This document shows positions 18,173-27,282 of a DNA stretch of 64,000 bases, piece after piece. Position 1 is the stretch's first letter, and every line of letters starts with the position of its first letter. The notes under the pieces are model-generated. The model did not search any database and was not told the origin of the DNA. It saw only the letters and a list, made by a program, of their open reading frames with translations. This stretch comes from CAVXFS01 sp963761115. Lineage in GTDB: Bacteria > Pseudomonadota > Gammaproteobacteria > Burkholderiales > Gallionellaceae. Where the stretch lies: the NCBI GenBank assembly GCA_963761115.1, contig CAVXFS010000004.1, positions 558,001 through 622,000 of the forward strand, read 5' to 3'. The position numbers were made by a program, and so were the translations under genes.

Positions 18173-20433
18173 GCGCCGCACTGACGCTGCGCCGCATCTG
18201 GGGCAGGGCGGCTGCCAGTATTTCAAAGAAACCTGAAACGCCCGCACCATTCCATCTTTTCAGCGTTGAAGATCTCGTCTGGGCGATAGGCAGTTATTGC
18301 GCCCTGAACCGCAAACCCTTCGATGCAAATCTGCTGATCAGGCAATTCCCGCCGCCCTACACGTCTGATTCCTTAATTCAAGCCGCCCATGCCTTGGGCT
18401 TCCGCACCAAGCGCCGGGATTGCACCAGCAGCAAACTGGCCACGCTCAACTTCCCCTGCCTGGCTATCCTGAACCCGAAATCCCAGCCAGCATCAACGCC
18501 CTTGATGCCCCTCGAAACGACTGCGTTCCCTCCCCCTGTAATGGTGGGGATGGCCAGGGAGGAGGTGGAAGCTACACCATCCGACTCCCTCGAACGCTCT
18601 ACCGCTCATCCCGCCATCCTCATACAAGCCACCGCCGATACCTTCACCCTGTTCGAATCCGGCACCAATACTCCCAAGACTTTAACCCTCGCCGAATTCA
18701 CCACCCGCTACACCGGCACCGTCTTCCAACTCGCCCTCGAATCCCAGCCCGTCAATGATCCCGATGGCGTCTTGTCCAGCCAGAAGACCTTTGGCTTCCG
18801 CTGGTTCATCCCCGAACTGCTCAAGCACAAGCGCGTCTGGCGCGACGTGCTGATCGCATCATTGATCATCCAGGTATTGGCCCTCGGCACGCCGCTGTTC
18901 ACCCAGGTCATCATCGACAAGGTCATCGTCCACCACACCCAGAGCACGCTGATCGTGATCGGCATAGGCATGGCCGTGTTCATGGTGTTCTCCGCCTTGC
19001 TCACCTGGGTGCGCCAGTACCTGGTCCTGCACACCGGCAACCGCGTGGATGCCGTGCTGGGCGCGGCGGTGTTCGAGCACCTGTTCAAGCTGCCGTCGCG
19101 ATATTTCGAGCATCGGCCCACCGGCGTGATCGCTGCACGCCTGCACGGCGTGGAGAACATCCGCGAATTCATCGCCAGCGCCGCCGTCACGCTGATCCTC
19201 GATTGCCCGTTCCTGCTGATCTTCCTCGGCATCATGTTCTACTACAGCGTGATGCTGACCTGCATCGCGCTGGCCATCATCGGTGTCATCGTCGTCTTGA
19301 GCCTCGTCGTCATGCCGATCTTCCGCACCCGGCTCAACGAGCAATTCCTGCTCGGCGCGCGCAACCAGGCGTTCACCACCGAATACGTCGCCGGCCTGGA
19401 AACCGTCAAGAGCCTGCAGATGGAGCCGCAAATCAAGGCGCGCTACGGCGACTACCTGGCCGAATACATGCGCTCGGGCTTTGCCGTGCGCCAGATCGGC
19501 AACACCTACAACGTGGTGTCCAACGGCCTCGAGCAGATGATGATCCTGAGCATCCTGGTCATCGGCGCATGGATCGTGATGAATCCTTCGACAGGCTCAG
19601 GACAGGCATTCACCATCGGCATGCTGGTCGCCTTCCAGATGTTCGCGAGCAGATTGTCGCAACCGATGCTGCGGCTGGTCGGGCTGTGGCAGCAATTCCA
19701 GCAGGCCAACCTGTCGGTGCAGCGCCTCGGCGACATCATGAACGCCCCGGCGGAACCGTATTCGATCCTGCCCAGCCGCTTGCGCGAGGGGAAGGGCGAG
19801 ATCGACATCGAAGACCTGAGCTTCCGCTATGGCGAGAACCTGCCGTTCCTGTTCCAGGGGTTCAGACTCAAGGTCGCCTCCGGCAAGGTGATCGCCGTCA
19901 TGGGACCGTCCGGCTCCGGCAAGAGTACGCTGGCCAAACTGCTGCAAGGGTTCTATGTCCCGTCAGGCGGCACCATCAAGATCGACGGTAACGACATTCG
20001 CTATCTGTCGGCCAACGAGCTGCGGCATTACTTCGGCGTGGTGCCGCAGGAGACGATCCTTTTCTCGGGCACTATCTATGACAACCTGCTGATGGCGAAT
20101 CCGCATGCGACGTTCGAGCAGGTGGTGCATGCCTGCAGGATGGCGGAGATACATAGTTCGATCGAAGCATTGCCGCAGGGTTACCAGACCGAGATCGGGG
20201 AGCGCGGGGTGGGATTGTCGGGGGGGCAGAAGCAGCGTATCGCGATTGCTCGGGCGCTGCTCAAGCAACCGAAGATTTTGATTTTTGATGAAGCGACCAG
20301 CAGCCTGGACTCAACGACTGCCGAGCATTTTGCGGCCACTGTCAATCAGCTCAAGGGCAAGGTGACGATGCTGTTCATTACCCATGCGTTGCCGAAGAAT
20401 TTGATGGTGGATGAGTTTAGCAGGTTGGGCTGA
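18169..20433 (+). CDS. HlyB-type ABC exporter (type I secretion ATPase/permease), 3' end altered
   Basis: 754 residues from GTG at 18169 (TTG at 18148 is also in frame). The N-terminal C39-like domain (FSVEDLVWAIGSYCALNRKPF) lacks the peptidase cysteine motif, as in HlyB. Six membrane helices and an ABC domain follow, with Walker A GPSGSGKST, signature LSGGQKQR and Walker B ILIFDEA. Two low-complexity insertions resemble repeat-derived DNA: about residues 110-145, and PSTGSGQ near 475. The last codons and the stop lie inside a palindromic repeat, so the native C-terminus is missing. No HlyD, TolC or RTX substrate gene is adjacent. Confidence 0.85.
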   Translation: MSAALTLRRIWGRAAASISKKPETPAPFHLFSVEDLVWAIGSYCALNRKPFDANLLIRQFPPPYTSDSLIQAAHALGFRTKRRDCTSSKLATLNFPCLAILNPKSQPASTPLMPLETTAFPPPVMVGMAREEVEATPSDSLERSTAHPAILIQATADTFTLFESGTNTPKTLTLAEFTTRYTGTVFQLALESQPVNDPDGVLSSQKTFGFRWFIPELLKHKRVWRDVLIASLIIQVLALGTPLFTQVIIDKVIVHHTQSTLIVIGIGMAVFMVFSALLTWVRQYLVLHTGNRVDAVLGAAVFEHLFKLPSRYFEHRPTGVIAARLHGVENIREFIASAAVTLILDCPFLLIFLGIMFYYSVMLTCIALAIIGVIVVLSLVVMPIFRTRLNEQFLLGARNQAFTTEYVAGLETVKSLQMEPQIKARYGDYLAEYMRSGFAVRQIGNTYNVVSNGLEQMMILSILVIGAWIVMNPSTGSGQAFTIGMLVAFQMFASRLSQPMLRLVGLWQQFQQANLSVQRLGDIMNAPAEPYSILPSRLREGKGEIDIEDLSFRYGENLPFLFQGFRLKVASGKVIAVMGPSGSGKSTLAKLLQGFYVPSGGTIKIDGNDIRYLSANELRHYFGVVPQETILFSGTIYDNLLMANPHATFEQVVHACRMAEIHSSIEALPQGYQTEIGERGVGLSGGQKQRIAIARALLKQPKILIFDEATSSLDSTTAEHFAATVNQLKGKVTMLFITHALPKNLMVDEFSRLG
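19585..19606. repeat. short repeat-like insertion inside the exporter gene
   Basis: The 22-base string beginning CCTTCGACAGGCTCAGGA encodes the odd segment PSTGSGQ between a membrane helix and the conserved FTIGMLVAFQMF. This string matches a motif I know as widespread in bacterial intergenic repeats. Family members are expected to have only a short turn here. The insertion keeps the frame. Confidence 0.5.
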
Positions 20434-20491
20434 CGAAGGAAGCCCAACAAAAGCTACCTGAAATCGTTGGGCTTCGTACCTCAACCCAACC
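20422..20491. repeat. dispersed palindromic repeat, copy B
   Basis: AGGTTGGGCTGACGAAGG followed by AGCCCAAC, then GTTGGGCTTCG and CAACCCAACC at the far side, forms an imperfect palindrome. The inner string is the reverse complement of the right half of copy A (8586-8603), so the two copies are inverted relative to each other. It supplies the stop codon of the exporter gene (TGA 20431-20433). Confidence 0.7.
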
Positions 20492-20681
20492 CGCGGCGCT
20501 TCGGCGCTTACTATATTAACGCTTCGTTAATCATGGTCTGCTACCATTCGCTTCTGGTAGCAAAGGTCAGGCTCCATTGATTCTTTGCAAGAGATCGGTG
20601 GCCATCCCGGGTTGCGTCAAGGGCGATTAGAAACCTGACCCAGAAGCCTGCCAAAGCCATTTATCATTTTTAGTCAGCAAT

Positions 20682-21662
20682 ATGAAAACCATTCGCACCA
20701 CCGCAACCTCCATCTGGTTGTATGCAGCATCGTGCCTGCTCCTGAGCGGTTGCGCTGCCACGGCCGGGCAACAGTTCCGCGACATCATGGCGGACATCGA
20801 TACGCAGTGCCGCAATGACAAGCAGGGACCGTACTACGAGAGCGGCGTCTCCAGTCTTCCCCGTCAAAGCAGTTGCGACATCCTCAGCCAGAAACCCGCC
20901 GATCCGCTGGCGACAGAGGAAGGCCGCATCGCTTATTCCATCAAGCTTCCACCGCCGCACGACAAGTTGAATGCCTGGCACAGCATGTGGATGGATGGGG
21001 AGGACTACTTCAGGGAGCTGTGCGACAAGGATGCGGGGGAATGGATCTTCAGGACAGTGGGCGGGGTGGAGGGCGTGTTTCAAGGCAGGGAAAATATGTC
21101 GCCATCGCGGGGCCAGAATCTGTTGTTTCAGAATGATGAGGCCAGTGAGATACGCAGCAACAATCCTGAAAATTTTCTGGTGCAACCTATCTATGGACTT
21201 TACAACTACGTAGAGCGGCCGGTGGACCCCGGCGAATCCGGCAGTCGCTACATGCGTTTTTTCCGCGGCGCGGAAAACAGGAAACCCTATCCGATAGGCT
21301 ACACGGTGAATATAAACGGGATGATTCGATATGTTCCCTATATCGTCAATAGCGCACCGACCGACAAGCTCAAGAGTCGTTATGGATATACCTGGCGGCA
21401 GATAGACAACAAGGATGCATTGGAGAACGGCATCGTCGGAGGCGAGACCATTATCTATGACCGGACCACAAACGAGGTGCTGGCGTTCAGGCGGTTCTTT
21501 GACCGCTACTGGCCGGGTCCGGCTTCCGAATATACGCGGTTGGCAAACCACGAATCCTGCAAGACACATTTTGCCGAGGACTGGCCGGACTTCATCAGGA
21601 AAGTACTGGTGCCGGTCAATCCTGAGGAGTCAGTCTCGGCAAGGTATATTCCCCATTATTGA
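20682..21662 (+). CDS. hypothetical lipoprotein, 326 residues
   Basis: The N-terminus is a lipoprotein signal with lipobox LLSGC (Cys24). The mature part is hydrophilic and rich in Tyr, Trp and Asp, with no domain I recognise; several pairs of cysteines could form disulfides. The ATG at 20682 fits the signal peptide. The gene converges with mgtE, ending 15 bases before it, and follows the repeat that ends the exporter gene. A secreted envelope role is inferred only from the signal. Confidence 0.65.
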   Translation: MKTIRTTATSIWLYAASCLLLSGCAATAGQQFRDIMADIDTQCRNDKQGPYYESGVSSLPRQSSCDILSQKPADPLATEEGRIAYSIKLPPPHDKLNAWHSMWMDGEDYFRELCDKDAGEWIFRTVGGVEGVFQGRENMSPSRGQNLLFQNDEASEIRSNNPENFLVQPIYGLYNYVERPVDPGESGSRYMRFFRGAENRKPYPIGYTVNINGMIRYVPYIVNSAPTDKLKSRYGYTWRQIDNKDALENGIVGGETIIYDRTTNEVLAFRRFFDRYWPGPASEYTRLANHESCKTHFAEDWPDFIRKVLVPVNPEESVSARYIPHY

Positions 21663-21676
21663 CCCATGTCGCCTGC

Positions 21677-22983
21677 TCACAGCATCGACGACAACAGCGT
21701 TGCGATGCCGAGAAAGGAAAAGAATCCGACCACATCGGTGAAGGTGGTAAGGATGATCGAGGAGGACTGGGCGATATCAAAGCCAAAGCGCTGCAGCGTG
21801 ATCGGCACCAGCGCACCGGCAAAGCCAGCCACGACCATCGAGATCACCATGGCGGAGGCGATCACCACCACCAGTCCTATAGATTTGCTCCAGATGTACA
21901 CGCCAAGTCCGCAGGTGGCCGCGACAGCGACGCCGTTCATCAGGCCGACATAGAGTTCCTTGAACACCACCTTGGGCCAGTGGCGCAGGCTGATCTCGCG
22001 CAGCACCAGCCCGCGCATCGTCACCGCCAATGCCTGAGCGCCGGCGTTGCCCGATTGGCCGGCGACCACGGGCATCAGTACCGCGAGCGCAGTGTATTTG
22101 GCGATCGTACCCTCGAACAGACCGACCACAGATGCGGCGAGAAATGCGGTAAGCAGGTTGATCTGCAGCCACGGCAGGCGCTTGGTCACGGAAAAGAACG
22201 CAGGCGACAGCGCGCGTTCGTCGCGGCTCGCACCGACCATGGTCTGGATGTCCAGCGTGGTTTCCTGCTGCACGGCGCTGGCCAGCTTGGCCTGCCTGAT
22301 CACGCCGATCAGGTGGCCGTCGAAATCGATCACCGGCAGGTCGGTGACGGCTTCCTGCTGCATCTTCTCGACCACTTCCTCGCGCGGTGCCGTGTCCTGC
22401 ACGGCATCCGCGATCTTGCGCGCGATCCGCGCCAGTGTCTGTTCCGGGTCGGCCAGCGCCAGGTCCTGGATGTCGACGCGCCCGTCAAGCCGGCCGTCAT
22501 CGTCCACCAGATACAGTTCGCGCAATCCGCGCCGTTTGGTCTGGCGCAGCCGCGCCAGCGCTTCCTGCGCGGTCAGTTCGCCGCGAAAGGCGGGCACGCG
22601 CGGGTCCATCAACTGGCCGGCAGAGTCGGGCGGATACTTCATCAGCGCGCGAATTTCCGCAGCTGCTTGCGCGCTGATCAGCGACTTGTAGTGCTCGCGT
22701 TCGTCTTCATCCAGCCGGTTAAGCAGCGCCGCGCTGCGCGACGGCTCCAGTTCGGCAAGCAGCTCTGCGGCGCGCTGTTCCGGCAGTTGCGGGAACACCG
22801 CCTGTTCCACATCAGTAGCGAGGCTGTGCCACACCGGCACCACCGCGTGCACCGGCAGTTCCGCGAGCATTGCGCTCACTTCGCGCGCCGGCATCGCTTC
22901 GATGCGGCGCGCGGCCTCGCGCGGGTAATCGAGCAGGAAGCGCAGGTTGAGGGCGGCGACTGCTGTTTCGGCGCTGCGTTCAT
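21677..22983 (-). CDS. mgtE: MgtE-type magnesium transporter, frameshift near the start
   Basis: About 435 residues. An N-terminal superhelical domain and two CBS domains (VTDLPVIDFDGHLIGVI in the second) precede five membrane helices, with the channel segment MPVVAGQSGNAGAQALA typical of MgtE Mg2+ channels. The conserved N-terminal helix (AALNLRFLLDYPREAARRIE) is in frame with the body, but the only ATG that fits, at 22983, is one frame off; a one-base error near 22975 is likely. Internal ATG 22894 would cut the N domain. It overlaps the stop of the upstream CBS gene. Confidence 0.85.
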
Positions 22984-23815
22984 GCGTCCTCCTCGCGGCG
23001 TTCGACCGGAAGCAGGCTGACCAGTGCCTGGATCAATCCAGAGACGCCAAACCAGTAGGCGCCGGCGATGCCGGCGAGCGTTTCTTCCGCGCGAACCGGT
23101 GTCGGCTGTTCTATCGAAAGCGCGCGCAGCAGCGCGGCGTGGGTAAGGGCGCCGACCAGCCGGTCGCCGTGCTCGACGACGGGCAGCGTGGATGCCTCAT
23201 GCCATCCCGGATGATCGGGCAGCCCGAGGAGCAATGCCTGCGACGGCAGCCGGTGCGGGCATGGGCGCACCAGCCGCGCAAGCGATGCCGTGGCAGCCGC
23301 GCGCAGCAAGTCGGCAAGCTCGACATAGCCGAGCAGGCGCTGGTTGCGGTCGATGACGAATGGATCGGCGATCAACGCTTCGTCGGCGCGGCGCACGCGC
23401 TCGAGCGATTCGCCGACCGTCATGTCGGCGGGTAGCGCCAGCGCGCGCGGATCCATCCACGCGCCCACGGAATCTTCCGGGTAACCGAGCAGCAATTCAT
23501 AGGCGAGGGTAAGTGCGGTCGGCAACTGCGCCAGTACTTTGCCCTGCGCTCGGCGCCGAAATAGCGCAGTAGTGCGACCCCGGCCTGCGCACCGGTGCCG
23601 CGCAGCAGTCCGGTTATCACATCGTCATTCAACTGTTCCAGACAGCGCGCACCTGGAAGCGGCAACATATGACGCAGCACGGGCGCAGCCAGCCGCACTG
23701 GCGCGGATTGCAGCAACGCTCCGGATTCGGCCGCAGCGAGTCGCTCGAGTACGCGTGCCGCATCGACTGGATGCGATTCGAGAAAGGCGTAGCTGAGTTC
23801 TTGGCTAATCGCCAT
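22980..23815 (-). CDS. MgtE N-domain/CBS protein without the transporter pore, frameshifted
   Basis: About 278 residues. It starts MAISQELSYAFLESHPVDAARVLE, an MgtE-type N-terminal superhelix, followed by two CBS domains (GYPEDSVGAWMDPRALALPADMTVGE starts the first). Only one short hydrophobic stretch (AYWFGVSGLIQALVSLLP) remains where MgtE has five helices. The length is not a multiple of three: one base is missing near 23540, where the frame passes from AERRAK to VLAQLPTAL. It overlaps mscS upstream and mgtE downstream, suggesting a paired regulatory subunit. Confidence 0.7.
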
Positions 23816-24641
23816 TGCGCACTCCGCCCACCACCAGAACGATGGGCTGTTCGTTGAAAATCTTTGCCGGCAGGCTGACACGGCCTTCGGGGGTTTCCAT
23901 GATGATGGCAGTCTCGGTCAGCTCCAGGATACGACCTTCGAATCCTGCCGCGCGGATGTGTTGGCCGACGCTGTAGCGATGGCGCAAATGGTGTGCGCCG
24001 ATCAGATTGGCTACGTAATCGCGGGCGCCAAGGCTGAGCGCAAGGGCCACCGCACCAACCAGCGAGATGCACACTGTCGCGGCGAGGATCACCAGGAAAG
24101 TGACCTGGATGCCGATCTGCTCGGCGCCGACCAGGATGGAGGTGATCAGGATCGCCGCCTGCACCACGCGGCCGATCAGCACACGCTGGCGTTCACCGGC
24201 GCCGCTGGCCGCAGTCTGTACCAGTTCGCGCGCGAGCTTGCTGACCAGGAATCCGGCGATCACGATGAGTGCGCCGACGGACACGGTTGGCAGATAGTCG
24301 ACGATGCGTGCCAGCCAGTTGTTAAAGGAGTTAAGGCCGAGGGCCTGTGTTGCGGCGGTAATGAAGAACAGTATCACCACCCAGAACACGACGTTGCCGA
24401 AGGTCTTTGCCATCGCGCCAGGCAGGTGCGCAGTGCCATGGCCGCCGGAAATGTGTGCCCGGGCACGTTCACCCAGCAGCGCCAGTCGCGCGGTAGCCGC
24501 TCGCAACAGGATTGCCACGAGCCAGCCGATCAGCAGCAACAGTAGTGCGCCGAATACGTTAGGCAGGTCGCGCGCGAGACGTTCCAGAGTCTGGTCGAAT
24601 ACGCTGGCAAGTGCGTCGCGAAATTCTGAAAAATATCCCAT
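23805..24641 (-). CDS. MscS-family mechanosensitive ion channel
   Basis: 278 residues. Four hydrophobic helices are followed by the MscS beta domain (VGQHIRAAGFEGRILELTE and VSLPAKIFNEQPIVLV). The pore-lining helix is Gly/Ala-rich (LVGAVALALSLGARDYVANLIGAH). Such channels open on membrane tension. A ribosome site (GGAG) stands 8 bases before the ATG at 24641. It is the first gene of a three-gene unit with the CBS protein and mgtE; the next gene starts inside its 3' end. The 292 bases upstream contain no supported gene. Confidence 0.88.
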   Translation of the reverse strand: MGYFSEFRDALASVFDQTLERLARDLPNVFGALLLLLIGWLVAILLRAATARLALLGERARAHISGGHGTAHLPGAMAKTFGNVVFWVVILFFITAATQALGLNSFNNWLARIVDYLPTVSVGALIVIAGFLVSKLARELVQTAASGAGERQRVLIGRVVQAAILITSILVGAEQIGIQVTFLVILAATVCISLVGAVALALSLGARDYVANLIGAHHLRHRYSVGQHIRAAGFEGRILELTETAIIMETPEGRVSLPAKIFNEQPIVLVVGGVRNGD

Positions 24642-24933
24642 CCGTTATCTCCGTGTGGCAGATCGAGTAGTCAGCCAGCAAGCTGGACCGGCTGGTCTTT
24701 CATGTAAACACTGGATGAGCCAGAAATCCAGTGCCGCCCGATTTAACGATACGCAATGACGCATGATATATCCAGCAAAATCGCCTTGAATACATTTATT
24801 CAGGAAAAATCCTTAACCCCCTGGACAGTTCTTTTTCCGGAAGGGGAGAGAGGGATTCATGCCAGCACAGTTCCTTTCCCGGCTGAATGAAAAGTAGTAT
24901 GTTGGCAGGCGTTAACGCTGACAGTAAAAATCC

Positions 24934-25206
24934 ATGCCCACGAAAACATTGCGTCTGGTGATTCATGGTCGAGTGCAAGGTGTGTTCTTCCGGGGCTCGA
25001 TGCAGCGTGAAGCGCAACGACTGACGGTCGCCGGATGGGTGCGCAACCGAAATGACGGCGCTGTAGAAGCTGTCGTGCAGGGTAAAGACGTTGCAGTTGA
25101 CGCCATCGTCAACTGGGCACGCCGCGGACCTCAGCATGCAAGCGTCGAGCGGGTCGAGATCGAGTCAGTCGAGGGAAATTTCACCGCCTTCAGGATTGTC
25201 GGATGA
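24934..25206 (+). CDS. acyP: acylphosphatase
   Basis: 90 residues, the normal length. The enzyme hydrolyses acyl phosphates. The catalytic arginine (Arg20 in GRVQGVFFRG) and asparagine (Asn38 in GWVRNRNDG) are both in their family positions. The gene stands alone and converges with the MgtC/DUF4010 gene 20 bases downstream. Confidence 0.93.
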   Translation: MPTKTLRLVIHGRVQGVFFRGSMQREAQRLTVAGWVRNRNDGAVEAVVQGKDVAVDAIVNWARRGPQHASVERVEIESVEGNFTAFRIVG

Positions 25207-25226
25207 CGGTATGCCGGCAAGGCCGG

Positions 25227-26495
25227 TTATCCCTGGACGAACATCAGTCCGACGCCGATTCCGACAGCCGTTGCCAGAAAGCCGGCGACGACGCTCCGGG
25301 CCAGCGCCTTGCCGCCGATGAATATCACCATGCCGAACTTGAACGCGAGGTTGGACAGATAGGCCAGGGCGATGCCGGTAACGACATTGCTTTCGCTGAG
25401 CTTGCCCAGTTCCAGCAGATGCAGGCTGGACAGGGTGATGGCGTCGACATCGGTCAGGCCGGATATCAGCGCCACCGCATACAGCCCCTTGCTGCCGGCG
25501 ATGTCTGACAGCCATGCGGCACACAGCAGCACCACCACATACATCAGGCCGAAACCCAGTGCGGCGTGGATCTCTGTCGGGTTGGCGGTTTCAGGCATGG
25601 GGAAGTTGCCTGGGGTTTTCAGTTTGCTCCACACGATCGCCGTGCTGGCAATGCCAAACAGCAGGCCGATGCCCATCACCGGCAACAGATACACCACTAC
25701 CGTCGGCGACACCACCGCGCCGAGAATGGACAGGCGCACCAGCACCACCAGGTTGGCGATCAGGATGACCACGGCGGACAGGCGCACCATGTTCGAGTTC
25801 ACCTTGCTGTGGCGCGCGTACACCAGCGTGGTGGCGGTGCTCGATACCAGTCCGCCGAACACGCCGAGCAATGGTGCGCCGTAGCGTTGCTTGACCAGGT
25901 GCAGCGCGACATAGCCGCCCAGGCTGACGCCGGAGATGAGCACCACCATCACCCAGGCCTGGTGCGGATTGAAGGCGCCATAGGGACCGAAACTCTTGTC
26001 CGGCAGGATCGGCAGGATGACGAAGGTCAGCACCGCGAATTGCAGGATCGAAACCAGGTCGCGCCGGGTCAGCCGCTGCGTCATGCCGCGCAGTTCCGGC
26101 TTGAAATAGAGCAGGGTGGTGGTGCCGATGGCCAGCATGATGGCCAGCGTGGCCTGGCCGTACCAGATCAGCGCGCCGAGTCCGTAACACATCAACAGCG
26201 CGGCGACGGTGGTGGTGCCGGGATCGTTCTCCTCAGTGGGCTTGTTGATATAGGCGGCGGTGATCATTGCGCCCACCACCACCCACACCGCCACCAGCAG
26301 CCACGGCTGGCCGATCTTTTCCGACAGCATCGCGGCCAGCGTGCCGAGCAGCGCCACCAGTGTAAAGGTGCGCAGGCCGGCCTTGGCGGAGGGGTTGCGC
26401 TCGCGCTCGAGGCCGATCAGCAGGCCGATCGCGAGGCTGGTCAGGAATTGCGGCAGGAACTGGATGCCATTGCTGTCGAACAGGGAAAGATCCAT
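25227..26495 (-). CDS. MgtC/SapB–DUF4010 family integral membrane protein
   Basis: 422 residues with about twelve hydrophobic helices. The N-terminal part has the MgtC-like signature (AIGLLIGLERE and AGLRTFTLVALLG); the rest matches DUF4010. The function is unknown; MgtC relatives modulate Mg2+ stress and ATP synthase, but that is not transferable with certainty. The ATG at 26495 is preferred over an upstream TTG because GGAGGA stands 10 bases before it. Two magnesium-related genes lie nearby. Confidence 0.82.
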   Translation of the reverse strand: MDLSLFDSNGIQFLPQFLTSLAIGLLIGLERERNPSAKAGLRTFTLVALLGTLAAMLSEKIGQPWLLVAVWVVVGAMITAAYINKPTEENDPGTTTVAALLMCYGLGALIWYGQATLAIMLAIGTTTLLYFKPELRGMTQRLTRRDLVSILQFAVLTFVILPILPDKSFGPYGAFNPHQAWVMVVLISGVSLGGYVALHLVKQRYGAPLLGVFGGLVSSTATTLVYARHSKVNSNMVRLSAVVILIANLVVLVRLSILGAVVSPTVVVYLLPVMGIGLLFGIASTAIVWSKLKTPGNFPMPETANPTEIHAALGFGLMYVVVLLCAAWLSDIAGSKGLYAVALISGLTDVDAITLSSLHLLELGKLSESNVVTGIALAYLSNLAFKFGMVIFIGGKALARSVVAGFLATAVGIGVGLMFVQG

Positions 26496-26671
26496 GTCTG
26501 TTATTCCTCCGGCGCTTGTCAATGACGAACGCCCTGGTGTTCATTAGGCAACCATCGATATGGCAAGTATAAACTTTGTTGAACTTCATTGTTCAAACCC
26601 TGTAGTTAAGCCGTAAAATGTAGCAGAGAGATTCATGTTGCTGCAGTCCAGATCGGTCGGAGGGATAAACT

Positions 26672-27277
26672 TTGCGCATCAAAAGTCATTGGTTCAAGGC
26701 AGGACAGGAGAAGGCGCCGGACGAGATCGGCGCTGCGATGGCGTTCATCGTTTACCGCATCGGCCTGAACGCGCTGAAGAACCTGCGCCAGGCGGGTTTT
26801 GATATCGCGGTCGGCGAGCAGTATTTCGAGTTCCTGACCGAATTCCAGATATTCCTGGTGCAGGTCGCGGACCGGCTCGCCTATGCGCATTTCCAGCCCG
26901 AGGATCGCCAGAAGTTCACCGGGGCCCTGGCCAACAGGGTGGCGGAGACGCAGGCGGAAAACCATAGCGACAATCTTGGCGGGGTAGCAGCCGAGCACAA
27001 GAGCAAATTCATCGACCGGCTGAACCAGCGCGCCGGCGAATATGCTGAGTTCGACTATGCTGCCGAAGGCGGCAAGTTTTCCTTTTCCGTGTACCTGGGA
27101 CATTGCGTCAATGCGATCGTGGACCCGAAGGACAAGAGCTGGGTGGTTGACCAGATCACCGCCATAGAAGGACCGGAAGCGGCAGAGATGGTGGAGAAAT
27201 CGATGGCGGGCCTGCTGGATACCACTGATACAAAGCCCAGGACCCGGCGTCCGTCCAGGGGCGGCGGAGGAGCATAG
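26672..27277 (+). CDS. hypothetical protein, 201 residues (TTG start)
   Basis: I do not recognise the family. The protein is mostly helical (IGAAMAFIVYRIGLNALKNLRQ), soluble and without a signal, with a basic glycine-rich tail. The TTG at 26672 is supported by a GGAGGG ribosome site 7 bases upstream. It ends 5 bases before the start codon of the TauD-like gene, so the two are almost certainly co-transcribed. Confidence 0.65.
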   Translation: MRIKSHWFKAGQEKAPDEIGAAMAFIVYRIGLNALKNLRQAGFDIAVGEQYFEFLTEFQIFLVQVADRLAYAHFQPEDRQKFTGALANRVAETQAENHSDNLGGVAAEHKSKFIDRLNQRAGEYAEFDYAAEGGKFSFSVYLGHCVNAIVDPKDKSWVVDQITAIEGPEAAEMVEKSMAGLLDTTDTKPRTRRPSRGGGGA

Positions 27278-27282
27278 CTGAC

